Below, piece by piece: positions 1 to 9,836 of a stretch of DNA of 64,000 nucleotides (position 1 is the stretch's first letter; the number at the start of each line of letters is the position of its first letter). The position numbers and the translations under genes were made by a program. Origin of the DNA: JAQVEB01 sp028698105. GTDB lineage: Bacteria; Bacteroidota; Bacteroidia; Bacteroidales; Dysgonomonadaceae. Below the pieces are notes generated by a model. That model was not told where the DNA came from and did not search any database. It saw only the letters and a program-made list of their open reading frames with translations. The DNA lies in the NCBI GenBank assembly GCA_964293155.1, contig CAXYYA010000007.1, forward strand, positions 31,721 to 95,720. Reading direction: 5' to 3'.

Positions 1-549
1 GTCGTACTGTGGGACGAACGGATGCTGAACCGGTATGGAAATGTTTTCTGAAACGGCTTTGCCGTTTTTCAACGCTTTCACCCTATACCACACTTTTTTG
101 TCCTTTGCGGCTGTCTGGTCGTAAAACGCGATACCAGCTGCCAAACGAATGATAGTTGCATTTGCCCAATATCCCATACTGTCGATAACGTTTGCCGTTT
201 CGCATTTTTGCCACAGTTTCCGCAACTCATCGGTTTTGGGAAGTCCTTGAAACCCAAAATCGGGTTTCCATTTTTCTATATTGGCCTGAAATGTTTCCCA
301 ACCTACGGGCGATTTCTGTTCGGTTAAATTTTCCCATTGACGTTTGTCGTAAGAGCGTTCCACGGTGTAGCTGTCCACTTTGTTTCCGTTTGCCAGCTCC
401 ATTCCCGTAAATATCAGAATTCCTTTGGGAGCAGGTACTGCCATTTCTGTTTCTCTCTGCGCAAACAGAGATGCAGTTATGGACAAGCTCAAAACAAGTA
501 CGATGCTTATTCTGAACAAGAATCGTTGATGTATGATTGAATTTTTCAT
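1..549 (-). CDS. Secreted Fn3-like protein, 3' end beyond the window (partial)
   Basis: The reading frame is open from an ATG at 549 down to base 1 (183 codons) with no stop, so the gene continues past the left edge. The N-terminus is a typical signal peptide: basic start, a hydrophobic stretch IVLVLSLSITASLFA, then Q. The mature part (about residue 38 onward) reads like a fibronectin type III beta-sandwich, with the hints 'YTVERSYDKRQWENL' and 'WYRVKALKNGKAVS'. It starts 27 bases after the stop of the giant exported gene, so it is probably the last visible gene of the same minus-strand operon. An exported structural or adhesive role is inference. No enzyme motif is seen. Confidence 0.8.
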   Translation of the reverse strand, partial: MKNSIIHQRFLFRISIVLVLSLSITASLFAQRETEMAVPAPKGILIFTGMELANGNKVDSYTVERSYDKRQWENLTEQKSPVGWETFQANIEKWKPDFGFQGLPKTDELRKLWQKCETANVIDSMGYWANATIIRLAAGIAFYDQTAAKDKKVWYRVKALKNGKAVSENISIPVQHPFVPQYD

Positions 550-576
550 ATCACTTTATTTTTTCTGTTGTCGGAG

Positions 577-3500
577 TCATTTACATTGTTGATCACAGCT
601 TTGAGTAGTAATTCCCATCGAAAAACCGTTGGTATTATCCAAATGAACCGATGCACCGATAGTAAAATCGGCAAGGTTAACGGATACACAAGGACCACAA
701 CCAACCAAGACCGGGACACACTGGCTGGCAGATATTTTCAAATTCAAGCTTGAACATCCATCAATATTGTAAAAATGCGATTGGGTATTGTAATCCCCGC
801 TAATTCCCAATTGCAACACGGCGTCAGCATTTGCCGAAGTACACGTGGCCGGACATGATCCGCCCAAATAAGCGTGCCCTTCGGCAAGAATACCCAACCC
901 GAATGTTGTTCCTTGTCCGAATACCATATACGTCCGGGCATTTACACTCACGTCCACGCCGGCCGTTACCGAAACGATACCATAATTGTGATCTATTTTA
1001 GGCAAAATTTGTTTGGTGAGTCCCGCCGACAGGAAAAATCCTTTCAGGTTTGTATTAAACCCGTTTGGCAGGCAAACGGCGCTTCCGATGGTACTAGACA
1101 CTTCGGGCGGCATATTTGTGTAATTACCGAACAATCCGTAAAGATTTGCTCCGCCTATTCCCGGAATTTCGACCAGCCCGCTTGCATTAAATAACCATCC
1201 CTGACTGTCCATCAACGTATTTACATTGCCCTGTAGCTTTAAGCCGCCTAAATTCATATCCAACGGCGCGCTTCCGATAAAACGTGCATTGGGCAAGTCA
1301 TACGTTATGCTCAAACCGGGAAACGAAGGGATATCGCTCACGTTTATCTGTTGTCCGGTGGCTTGTACCGCCCCTTTCACTTCGAAATTCATTTTTTGTC
1401 CCGGGGCAATGTTATTCAATCCCTTTACATCGCCTACAAAACGCAGCACATCCCACGCTTGGTTAACTACTTTGTTGCCACCCACCAGATTTGCCAGTTC
1501 CTTGCCCGTACCCATCGGCAATTTTTGTCCTTTGTCTATATCTATTTTGGTTTCGGTATTCGTATGGCTCATCGTTACATTCAATTCAGGTAAATTCCCA
1601 GGTTCCTCAACGGTGCCTTTTGCAATGAATAACCCGTTAGAAAGGATGTAATCATTGGTGAGATTATAATGAACATTCTGATGCGTGAAGCGAAACGCAT
1701 CCATATCCATCATATCGAAAACGATGTTATTGCCTTCTTTGAAAAATCCCATGGCTCCCGACGGTTTTATGTATTCCGGTATGCCGAAATCGTACGTTCC
1801 CTGCAGTTTCAACGAAGTTGGCGTAACATACATCATGGTGGAAGGATAAGGTGTGAAATCCACAATGTTGTATATTCTGAATTTATGGCTGTTGAGTGCC
1901 AGTGTGCTTTCGCCTTCGCTATTGAAGTCCACGGTCAGAAACTCGATTTTTTCACCCGGATTTAATCCCGGCAATCCATCCAGTGTAGCTACGGTAGTTT
2001 GCCCTGCACCGGGTGTTGCATATAAACTCCAGCCCGAAACTCCGTCGTGCAGATACTTATATGTCAATCCTTTCTGTTGAGAATTTATGATTAAATCTTT
2101 TACGCCAAGCAGTTTCACTTTTTCCAAATGAACAACCGCCTTATCGGTTACGAGCGCTTGCGACGTAAATTTTAAGTTTTCGATTTTTACATCCACACCG
2201 GTGGAAAGTGTTGCATCGGCCACATTAACACCCTCGTTTGTTATCGTCCAATTGTTGCATTTCAGCATCCATTTTCCCATATTCACACTGAAAGGTTTTT
2301 GATTGACGGTTTTCAGCCCTTGTTTGGAAATATTGATGGTACCAGCATCCAATTCAACGTTTGTGGGGTTCAGGTTGGCAATGGCAGCCTTTAACTTTGT
2401 TTGCAGTGTTAATCCGTTTTTATCGAAGAATGATTTATCAGGCTGTGTAATCGCTTTATTTTCAAATCCGTCTATGCTGTATGTTAATGTTTCATTTTCC
2501 CCGTCGGACAAATAGAGTCCGTTGATCCCGATGGTTGAAGAACCAATATCACCCGAACTTCTGAAAATCGGTATATTTGTGTTTGTGGCGCCTGGCGTTT
2601 GTGTCAAATACAAATCGGGTAAACTATAACCATAACCTCCGAAATTACCATTCAAACTGCTGTTATTCGTTTGATTTATCTGAACACGGGCTTTCATCTC
2701 GCCTTGTATCTGATTAGCATCAAACACATCTAATTTCAATCCTGAAGCATCGCTAACAAGCGCATTGTAATTACCCGGCATAGTGATGGTTATCTCATTC
2801 TTATCGGTTACAAAAGGTAACGTAACCGGTATTAATAAGGCATCTCCATTCGCATTGCTCCTACCGCTTTTCTTCATTTCCACGTTAGAAACATCAATAA
2901 TTTGTTCACCAAAATATTTGTTTGCAGGCAGGGTTATTGTTCCTGAAAGCGATATTTTATCACCGGATAACTCCTTAAAATCGGTGGCGGCAAAAGGAAA
3001 ACCGAGAAACGTAGTAACATCTGCGCCATCAACGGTTTTCATGTGAAAATCCTGATTTTGGCATTCCGTGCCAGATTTTGAGAGCATGTATTGATCGTTT
3101 TGATACCCGACAAAATTGTTTCCCGCTTTCGTGGAGCTTACCTGTAGCTTAAAGGCCTTATTAACGGGCAAATTCCGCAACGTATATTTTCCGTTTACAT
3201 CCGTTTTGGTTTCTATTTTGTACTTTTCCGTTTGTCCGCTAATTGTGGCTGTAACATCAATGCCGGGTAGTGGTTTATTATTAGACTCACCTACATACAC
3301 AACTCCCGATAGACATCCACCTTCCTCCAAAACCACCTGTAAAAGGGTTCCCATATAATCTTTGGAATAAGGGATATCTACTTCCTTAATAATTCTCGGA
3401 TAATTATCCGCAGAATTGGCCGAGTTGGCGATAACCACTTTGAAACGGTCACTCTGTCCACCGGCAAAAGAGAAATCGGCTATACCATCGCTTCCCGTTA

Positions 3501-6500
3501 TTTCTTTGTAAGTGGCGTTAACGAGCGTTATTCCGCTCTGGAGAGTGCTTTGATTTGAGGCAGCGGATATGTTTGTTTTTGATGCGCCAAGTTTAGTGGT
3601 TTTTGATGATGGGGCGGATGAAGGAAGTGTGACCGGCAGCGTTTTCATTTTTTGCGCCACAACGCCCGTTGTAATAGTGGCTATTATTGGCGACGCACCA
3701 CTCATTTTTTCGGATAACAACTGTGAACCGGGCGCTTTATTGTAGTCTGTTTTCCAACTTCCCGGCACATCCGGCAATGAAACTTCTATGCCTTCGGCAT
3801 AATCATTTTTGCCCCATACGATTACACGAAGCCGTCGGGCTTTGCGGTACAATTCGAAGTAGTACTGATTTTTATCTTTGTCCAATTTTACCTGCACCGT
3901 ATCGGTTATATATCCTCCATGCGAAATTTCTACGGAACGCATTGAATTTAATTTACGTGTTTCAACCGAAAAGTCTCCCTGAGTATTGGTTGTGGTAACT
4001 TTGGACATTTCTCCCAAAATTTTCAATGCTGCATTTGGCAGTGGTTCTCGTGTTTCGGCATCTATAACACGACCGCTGAACGTTGCCCCGTAGCGCATGG
4101 TTATGATCATTTGATACCGTTCGCCCATTTTAAGCCCTTGTCCGTTTTTTACCACGAAAGTGGTATCGGCAAAACCTGCTGTTTTTACGGTTACGGTGCG
4201 TTCAGGGCCTACGATTGTTTTGGCATCATGCAATTCCAATCCTAAGTTGTTGAGTTCGTAGGTTCCTTTATCGTAATACGCCATAGGTTTAGACAATATC
4301 AATTCTCCCTGCACACCCTGAAACATATTGGGTGCAAAGACCGCATTTCCGTTGGAATATTTTTCTTTAAGTGTTACTTGCGCCGATTGGTCGAGTTTTT
4401 TCAGTCCATCGGTTTCCTGCAAAATAATACGCAGCGACGGAAACCGTGTTTTCAGTTCCACCATATAATCGTATCCGTTTATGATACTGCTGTAACTTGG
4501 CGAAAAATAACTGAAGGACGACCGCATGTTCCTCATCGTTTCATATCCGGGGGTTGATTGATCAATAAAATTAGGTTGTCCGTTTGGAGATGTTGTCTTA
4601 GGAGCAACCAATTCGGCAAAATCTATGCAAATGGGTGCATCTGTTTCGTAATTGTAATTTTGTGAATTATTGACATAAAGATAGTACTGATACGTTGGGT
4701 TATCGTTAAACACCAACGAAGAAATTTTTGCCACCCCGTTTTGATCGGTTAATCCCTTGCCTACGCATTCCATGGAAGCTACCGGCGCCGGAAAGTTATC
4801 TTCCTTGTCGGGTGTTACATCGGCGGCGGGAAATATGGGTGGATAATCGAAATTTATCTTTCGAAACACGAAAACGTTCATGTTGGCTAATTCCTGACTT
4901 GAATTAATGGCCAAATCGCTTTTTCCCGATTTTACTTTTACTTTCACATCTACCGTTTTAACCAACGAAATAACTTCTCCAACATCATTAGGTTCTCCAC
5001 CTTTTGCCTCGAAAAAAAATCGTGTTTCCTGATCAGGATTTAGGTAATACCGGGAATGTTCCCCTTCTATTTCTATGGCATAAGCAAGATACAATTTACA
5101 GGAATTTTCTCCGCCACTGGTAATGATTGCAGGTGCATCATCGGGCATGGGACCTCCTCGCTTTGTGTGAGATGACAAATCGGCCAGAAAAACTTCATTT
5201 GTTGTGTTAGCAGGTTGGTTTAAGTCGGCAACTTTAACGGAACAATCCGTATCGGCCAGTGGCTCACCCTTGCTATTGGATAAGAAGGTAAACGAAAAAA
5301 TGCCGTTATCGCCGGTTGTTGTCACGGCAATCTCTTTTCCGTCTATATAATTACCGGTAGATATGTTTTTTCGGGTCATCTCTTCATTAATACTTCCATC
5401 GGCATATTTCACAATGTATTTGGTGATCAATTTAATTTTCGCCTTAGATAGCGGATATTTTTTATTGCCGTTTTTGTATTTATATACCAGCGTTCCTTTT
5501 AACGTAGTGAGAGATAAGGCTACAGGCGTAATTTTTTTGTCCAGATTAAAATTTATTTTCGGCTGACCGGTATTTACCCCGCCAGGCAAGCTACCACTCA
5601 TGGCTTTTTGTTCATCGGGCTGGTAAGTGAACACATTTACTTCGCTGAAACCTTTGTTCCGAAAGGCAGTTCCTCCGGCAGGGTCAATGGCTGAAACCAC
5701 AAAAGCATAGGTTTTACCGGGGGTAAACTGTGGATTGGCAGCAGAATAGAGATATGTATTTCCCGTAACGGTCGTTTCAAAAAAAGTAGGATAACCGGCC
5801 GATCTTATAAAATCCTGATAATTGGTGTTCTCATTGTTTAATTGAATTATCTTGAGTTTATATTGTGTACTGACAGGAGCTCCGGCAGGGCGCGTCCACG
5901 TGAAAACCACATTTTTGGTTTCCGGCTCGCTAAGTGAAATGCGATTGATCGGACTAATAATCATGGGCGCTTCAACCGATGAAACGGTGAAAACGTTGCT
6001 ACAAACTGATGCACTTGAAAAAGGCCTTCCTGTTTCATAGTCGTAAATAGAAAAACAAATTTGATAAGTGTTTTCAGGAAGTCCCTGTTGTGCCACCTGC
6101 TCACGGGTAACTCCCAGATATTCCAATTGCTGCTGGTTAAATATCTGAAGAATATTGCTGTATGTAAGCATGTAAGGCATAAATATCGGAGCTCCGTCTG
6201 GGGTTAATGTCCCTTTGATAATTATAGGCGTGGCGGGTTTATAGTCGTTTTTGGTACGGATAATTATGGATTCATCCGTACTCATTATCGTACCGCGAAT
6301 AAATATTCTGAATTCAACTTTGTCGAAGCCTGAACATTTTATAATACTGTTGATTTTACCCGGCGACGCTATGTAATCCGATAATTTGTTGGAATAAGGA
6401 GGCATTACGGAAACGGTTTGTGTTATTTGTGCCCGCATGTTGCAAAATGCCGCCAACCCTATCAACACGATCAATAGTCGTTGAATATTTATTTTTTTAG

Positions 6501-6513
6501 AATGTGAAAACAT
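577..6513 (-). CDS. Giant exported multidomain protein (1978 aa) with TANFOR-like N-terminus
   Basis: The protein has a signal peptide (residues 1-28, ending CNMRAQ). A region at about 29-175 with PPYS..LSDY and 'LPENTYQICFSIYDYETGRPFS' resembles the TANFOR domain named from Tannerella forsythia; this is recognition from memory. An Fn3-like domain follows at about 185-300 (VVFTWTRPAGAP..TQYKLKI). Carboxypeptidase-regulatory-like beta-sandwiches lie at about 806-880 (GRVIDAETREPLPNAALKI) and 1063-1140 (LSGVVYVGESNNKPLPGIDV). The last 100 residues are cysteine-rich (SCPATC, GCGPC, SCDQQC). No catalytic motif is visible. The start overlaps the end of the barrel gene by 17 bases, which suggests translational coupling. 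It is probably a periplasm-spanning or surface scaffold. I saw no clear sign of a type IX sorting domain at the C-terminus. Confidence 0.85.
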   Translation of the reverse strand: MFSHSKKINIQRLLIVLIGLAAFCNMRAQITQTVSVMPPYSNKLSDYIASPGKINSIIKCSGFDKVEFRIFIRGTIMSTDESIIIRTKNDYKPATPIIIKGTLTPDGAPIFMPYMLTYSNILQIFNQQQLEYLGVTREQVAQQGLPENTYQICFSIYDYETGRPFSSASVCSNVFTVSSVEAPMIISPINRISLSEPETKNVVFTWTRPAGAPVSTQYKLKIIQLNNENTNYQDFIRSAGYPTFFETTVTGNTYLYSAANPQFTPGKTYAFVVSAIDPAGGTAFRNKGFSEVNVFTYQPDEQKAMSGSLPGGVNTGQPKINFNLDKKITPVALSLTTLKGTLVYKYKNGNKKYPLSKAKIKLITKYIVKYADGSINEEMTRKNISTGNYIDGKEIAVTTTGDNGIFSFTFLSNSKGEPLADTDCSVKVADLNQPANTTNEVFLADLSSHTKRGGPMPDDAPAIITSGGENSCKLYLAYAIEIEGEHSRYYLNPDQETRFFFEAKGGEPNDVGEVISLVKTVDVKVKVKSGKSDLAINSSQELANMNVFVFRKINFDYPPIFPAADVTPDKEDNFPAPVASMECVGKGLTDQNGVAKISSLVFNDNPTYQYYLYVNNSQNYNYETDAPICIDFAELVAPKTTSPNGQPNFIDQSTPGYETMRNMRSSFSYFSPSYSSIINGYDYMVELKTRFPSLRIILQETDGLKKLDQSAQVTLKEKYSNGNAVFAPNMFQGVQGELILSKPMAYYDKGTYELNNLGLELHDAKTIVGPERTVTVKTAGFADTTFVVKNGQGLKMGERYQMIITMRYGATFSGRVIDAETREPLPNAALKILGEMSKVTTTNTQGDFSVETRKLNSMRSVEISHGGYITDTVQVKLDKDKNQYYFELYRKARRLRVIVWGKNDYAEGIEVSLPDVPGSWKTDYNKAPGSQLLSEKMSGASPIIATITTGVVAQKMKTLPVTLPSSAPSSKTTKLGASKTNISAASNQSTLQSGITLVNATYKEITGSDGIADFSFAGGQSDRFKVVIANSANSADNYPRIIKEVDIPYSKDYMGTLLQVVLEEGGCLSGVVYVGESNNKPLPGIDVTATISGQTEKYKIETKTDVNGKYTLRNLPVNKAFKLQVSSTKAGNNFVGYQNDQYMLSKSGTECQNQDFHMKTVDGADVTTFLGFPFAATDFKELSGDKISLSGTITLPANKYFGEQIIDVSNVEMKKSGRSNANGDALLIPVTLPFVTDKNEITITMPGNYNALVSDASGLKLDVFDANQIQGEMKARVQINQTNNSSLNGNFGGYGYSLPDLYLTQTPGATNTNIPIFRSSGDIGSSTIGINGLYLSDGENETLTYSIDGFENKAITQPDKSFFDKNGLTLQTKLKAAIANLNPTNVELDAGTINISKQGLKTVNQKPFSVNMGKWMLKCNNWTITNEGVNVADATLSTGVDVKIENLKFTSQALVTDKAVVHLEKVKLLGVKDLIINSQQKGLTYKYLHDGVSGWSLYATPGAGQTTVATLDGLPGLNPGEKIEFLTVDFNSEGESTLALNSHKFRIYNIVDFTPYPSTMMYVTPTSLKLQGTYDFGIPEYIKPSGAMGFFKEGNNIVFDMMDMDAFRFTHQNVHYNLTNDYILSNGLFIAKGTVEEPGNLPELNVTMSHTNTETKIDIDKGQKLPMGTGKELANLVGGNKVVNQAWDVLRFVGDVKGLNNIAPGQKMNFEVKGAVQATGQQINVSDIPSFPGLSITYDLPNARFIGSAPLDMNLGGLKLQGNVNTLMDSQGWLFNASGLVEIPGIGGANLYGLFGNYTNMPPEVSSTIGSAVCLPNGFNTNLKGFFLSAGLTKQILPKIDHNYGIVSVTAGVDVSVNARTYMVFGQGTTFGLGILAEGHAYLGGSCPATCTSANADAVLQLGISGDYNTQSHFYNIDGCSSLNLKISASQCVPVLVGCGPCVSVNLADFTIGASVHLDNTNGFSMGITTQSCDQQCK

Positions 6514-8188
6514 AACCTATATCTCCTCTAAATTCGTTAAATGACGGAACGGTGGTTGAATTGGAAAACGTATTGTTTATCATATTAAAGTTTAGGGTAA
6601 CGCCATGCTTTGGTAGAAAACGATAGTTCATCGTTAGTCCGAGATTCAAAACCGTCCCATTATCGCTATTTATCTTATTGATCATAAAAGAGTTGTTTAA
6701 GTTAAGAGACAACTTATCTTCCAAAAATGTTTTTGCCAGATTAAGTGTTGCCCCCATTAACTTATTGTTGTAGTTTTTATTGACCATATTGGTATAATTC
6801 ACTCCGGAAGTAATGTTTAGTTTTATTTTCGGAAGTCCAAGATTGTACATTAACATAGCAACGTACGTATCGGTATTTGTTTGATCCTGCGTTTGCTTAT
6901 TTCTGTCGTCCAGCTTCATCCAGTTGAGATTAAGCATTATCATGTGCGAGGCGGTTTCGGATGTTATCATGAAGCGAGGCATCAACATCATGTTGTGATT
7001 TACCTGATAGATCATTAAACTATCGTTTTGTGCCGTTTTAAACGCACGCTGATTGGTAGAAAAGTTACTGTAAGATGCATCTATTCCCCAATGTTCATTT
7101 ATATTGTAATTACCCGATAACGAACCAATAACGCGTTTTGCCGTACTTTTTTTGGTTTCGTTCAAATTATCGCGTTGAAAACCCAGCGAGCCGCGAGCGT
7201 TGATTTTATTTTCCAGGAAAGAAGCCGTTTGATTAAACGTAAACATCTCCACGTCGTCGTTAAAAAAATAACTTCCCATGGATTGAAAGCCCGGATCTAT
7301 ACGGCGATATTCAAAGCCTGAAATAACGGTTTGCGAAAAACGGTAACTCAATCCGGTTTTGATGGCTTTGTGGTATTCGCTGGTGTTATTTACCGTTATG
7401 AAATTACCGGCAAAACGGAGTAAGCCATTGGCGAGCGAATCTGATTTGGCAATTGTCCGGTTATCGGTAAAAAAACTCATGGAACCATCGAAATTAAAAA
7501 TCAGTTTCGGGGTAATCGCAAACCTCGACGTTAAACCCACAGCCAGATTTTGGGCAGGTGTGGGTTGTCCTGATTTTGCCAGACTATCCGTGAAATTTTT
7601 CGGGTTATCGCCAATGCGCAGCAATGAAACATCCACGAAACGGTTGTCGGTTCCATACCCGATTTTTGCAGCCCAACCCGTTCGTGTAAGTTTCGGGATG
7701 CTGTCTGCCATTGCTAAATCGAATTGGGAATTTTGGTTGAATTTGCCATAAACGGCGCCCAGTCGGAATTTCCCGGGGCGCGCTTCAACACCGGCCCCAA
7801 GAAAGGTATATCCGTTCAACGTAAATTCTGAAAAAGAGACGTTTCGATACCCCAAGTGCACGGTCAGCCATTTATAAGTCGGACTAATACCAAATTGATT
7901 GAAAGGTTGGTTAAATCCCGCTTTATCGTTGCTATACCACGTGAAGGAAAACGGCATACTAATACCGTACACCGTTAAGGTGGCGTTGGCATTTATACCG
8001 TAAGCAAACGGCGTTTGCCTTGCAGGAATACCCGAAACATCGTAAAAAGATGTATTTAACCCAATGCTACCATTAACAACAACAGGTTTTTCATTCTTTA
8101 AATTAGATAAGTCCTGTGCAAAGACTCCGTTTGTCAACGCAAAAAACAGCATCAGATATAGAATCTTATAATTTTTTACGGTTTTCAT
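6497..8188 (-). CDS. Outer-membrane beta-barrel protein (563 aa)
   Basis: An N-terminal signal peptide (residues 1-25, LMLFFALTNGVFAQ) is followed by a long run of alternating polar/aromatic strands with Asn-rich turns. It ends '..FNEFRGDIGYVFTF', with the terminal Phe typical of outer-membrane barrels folded by BamA. The repeated GLSYRF, GASYSNF and LGLTMNYRFLP stretches fit about 20 or more beta strands. No TonB box or plug domain is apparent, so it is not a classical SusC-type receptor. Its 3' end overlaps the start of the giant exported protein by 17 bases, so the two products may be made in fixed ratio and may form one envelope assembly. The exact role is unknown. Confidence 0.8.
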   Translation of the reverse strand: MKTVKNYKILYLMLFFALTNGVFAQDLSNLKNEKPVVVNGSIGLNTSFYDVSGIPARQTPFAYGINANATLTVYGISMPFSFTWYSNDKAGFNQPFNQFGISPTYKWLTVHLGYRNVSFSEFTLNGYTFLGAGVEARPGKFRLGAVYGKFNQNSQFDLAMADSIPKLTRTGWAAKIGYGTDNRFVDVSLLRIGDNPKNFTDSLAKSGQPTPAQNLAVGLTSRFAITPKLIFNFDGSMSFFTDNRTIAKSDSLANGLLRFAGNFITVNNTSEYHKAIKTGLSYRFSQTVISGFEYRRIDPGFQSMGSYFFNDDVEMFTFNQTASFLENKINARGSLGFQRDNLNETKKSTAKRVIGSLSGNYNINEHWGIDASYSNFSTNQRAFKTAQNDSLMIYQVNHNMMLMPRFMITSETASHMIMLNLNWMKLDDRNKQTQDQTNTDTYVAMLMYNLGLPKIKLNITSGVNYTNMVNKNYNNKLMGATLNLAKTFLEDKLSLNLNNSFMINKINSDNGTVLNLGLTMNYRFLPKHGVTLNFNMINNTFSNSTTVPSFNEFRGDIGYVFTF

Positions 8189-8243
8189 ATCTTTCCGTTT
8201 TTGAGTTAAATAGAAAAGCGCTAAATGATCCGGAAATTTTCTG

Positions 8244-8921
8244 TTACCTATAATGATATTTTATCGTCAGTTTCGGACGATAGTCCGATTTGCCGGTTTC
8301 GTCGCCCGAAAAAATAAGCCACATGGAATTTGTGAGTGGTGATGGCGTTTGAACATTTCCGTCGGGCACAAACTGCAAACGGAACTGAATTTTGCTACCG
8401 GTTGGATTTGCTTTTATAAAATTATTCACGGGCGTTGTTACTTTCAACGCATGTTCTTCCAACACATTATATCCCCAGGTTGCAATAATACCGCAATCGG
8501 CAAGCGATGCCTGGTTGTAATCGGTTTTATCCAACGTGCCATAATCCACCAAATAACAATTTACTACCCGCGTACCTGAACCATCGAAAGGGTGCATGTT
8601 TGTGTTTGACTCATAAACTTGCAGCACGGCATCGTCAATAATCAATTCTTTACCCGAAGCCGGCATGATTTCGGCGATGTTGAAACTCAGGAAGCCGCGC
8701 ATACTATATCCGTTACCGTTCCATCCGACGCAAAGCGATTTGCCCTGGGGAGCCGAATAATAATCATGTACTACGGGGGTTGTTAAATTCTCGATATACC
8801 CGTCAACATTTCCTTCCGAGATGAAATTTTTGATCGGGGTGACTGTTATTCCATCTTTTTCGCAGGCGAAAAAAAGAGCGATTGTTGCTGCGATCACACC
8901 ATAAATTTTTTTTGTTTTCAT
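8244..8921 (-). CDS. DNRLRE-type surface lipoprotein (225 aa)
   Basis: A lipoprotein signal (MKTKKIYGVIAATIALFFAC, lipobox cysteine at residue 20) is followed by a single beta-rich domain. The features 'RGFLSFNIAEIMPASGKELIIDDAVLQVYES' and the closing 'YRPKLTIKY' are characteristic of DNRLRE-type structural domains, in which a jelly-roll scaffold precedes 'P.L.V.Y'. No active-site residues stand out. It lies between the muramidase gene and the outer-membrane barrel on the same strand with gaps of 55-64 bases, so co-transcription is likely. Lipid anchoring to the outer membrane is inferred from the lipobox. A structural or carbohydrate-binding role is a guess from the fold. Confidence 0.75.
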   Translation of the reverse strand: MKTKKIYGVIAATIALFFACEKDGITVTPIKNFISEGNVDGYIENLTTPVVHDYYSAPQGKSLCVGWNGNGYSMRGFLSFNIAEIMPASGKELIIDDAVLQVYESNTNMHPFDGSGTRVVNCYLVDYGTLDKTDYNQASLADCGIIATWGYNVLEEHALKVTTPVNNFIKANPTGSKIQFRLQFVPDGNVQTPSPLTNSMWLIFSGDETGKSDYRPKLTIKYHYR

Positions 8922-8985
8922 TTCAATTGAGTTGTTTTATCATTAATATTTTCATTTTTTTCGAGCCTCTTCTTGCGGCTCTTGC

Positions 8986-9810
8986 TTAACGTTTGTATTT
9001 CTGATACGCTTTCTCTAATTTCACATCGTATTGATTGGCTTTGTAGCCTTTTCCATTGTATCTTTCGGCAAAGCGCGCCCATTGTTTTGCCGCTAGCAGC
9101 GGAATAAGTCCGTTTACCTGCAGGAACCGGCCAAAAGCGCGTAAATGTTCTCTTTCGTGCAGATTCATTTTCGCCACAAAGTCATCCACACTGGGGTAGC
9201 CGAGATTTTTCGCGTTAAATCCCATGATCTGGAAGGCGCCCCACGAAGCCGACGAGAGGGCTGCTTCCTTCGCACTTTCCGTGTTGAGTATGCTGATGGC
9301 TTTATTCAACCGGTCGTACTCCCGTATGCCTCCCAGATAATAGCTCCTCGTCCATGTTTCATAAAGCACGTCTCGGTTATATTCGGTTGCATACATCCGG
9401 GGATTGATGCCTCTTTTTTGCAGTTCCCTCCAAAAAACATGTCCTTCAAACAAAATCACCGGTTTTCCATTGATCAGGAATCCTTTTCCGCCGCTCTCGA
9501 TCTCGTTTACCGCCTTCACCAGCGCCAATTCCAGTCCGAATTGATTTGCGAAATCAATTAAATCGGCCTCCGATAAAAGCTTGTCGTTTTGTTGGGTGAT
9601 CTGGGGGCATTTTTCATACAGTTTTTGCCATGTTTTGGGGCCCACAATTCCATCAACGACCAAATTGTTGTTGCGTTGGAACTGCTTTACGGCCGCATCC
9701 ACTTCGAGCGTGAAGGAGTCTGATATTTTTACGTTGTAGCCGAGTTTGTACAACATTTCACATAATGTGGCAACTTCCGAAGCTTTTGTATAATAACGCA
9801 ATGTTCTCAT
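8986..9810 (-). CDS. Peptidoglycan-binding N-acetylmuramidase, phage-endolysin type (274 aa)
   Basis: Residues about 5-60 form a PG_binding_1 domain (LCEMLYKLGY..AAVKQFQRNNNLVVDGIVGPKTW). Residues about 80-270 match the N-acetylmuramidase family (DUF3380), with ALVKAVNEIESGGKGF, 'VILFEGHVFWREL' and 'ASWGAFQIMGFN'. The Glu in NEIESGG is the expected catalytic acid. There is no signal peptide or membrane segment, so the enzyme would need lysis, a holin or a dedicated secretion route to reach the wall. No holin or phage structural gene is nearby. It sits 26 bases downstream of the RGWFN-module gene at 9837-11621, inside the eight-gene run. It could be a domesticated phage lysin used to release or assemble the neighbouring products. 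Confidence 0.88.
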   Translation of the reverse strand: MRTLRYYTKASEVATLCEMLYKLGYNVKISDSFTLEVDAAVKQFQRNNNLVVDGIVGPKTWQKLYEKCPQITQQNDKLLSEADLIDFANQFGLELALVKAVNEIESGGKGFLINGKPVILFEGHVFWRELQKRGINPRMYATEYNRDVLYETWTRSYYLGGIREYDRLNKAISILNTESAKEAALSSASWGAFQIMGFNAKNLGYPSVDDFVAKMNLHEREHLRAFGRFLQVNGLIPLLAAKQWARFAERYNGKGYKANQYDVKLEKAYQKYKR

Positions 9811-9836
9811 TTTGTAATGTGGGATTTATCGGTGAA

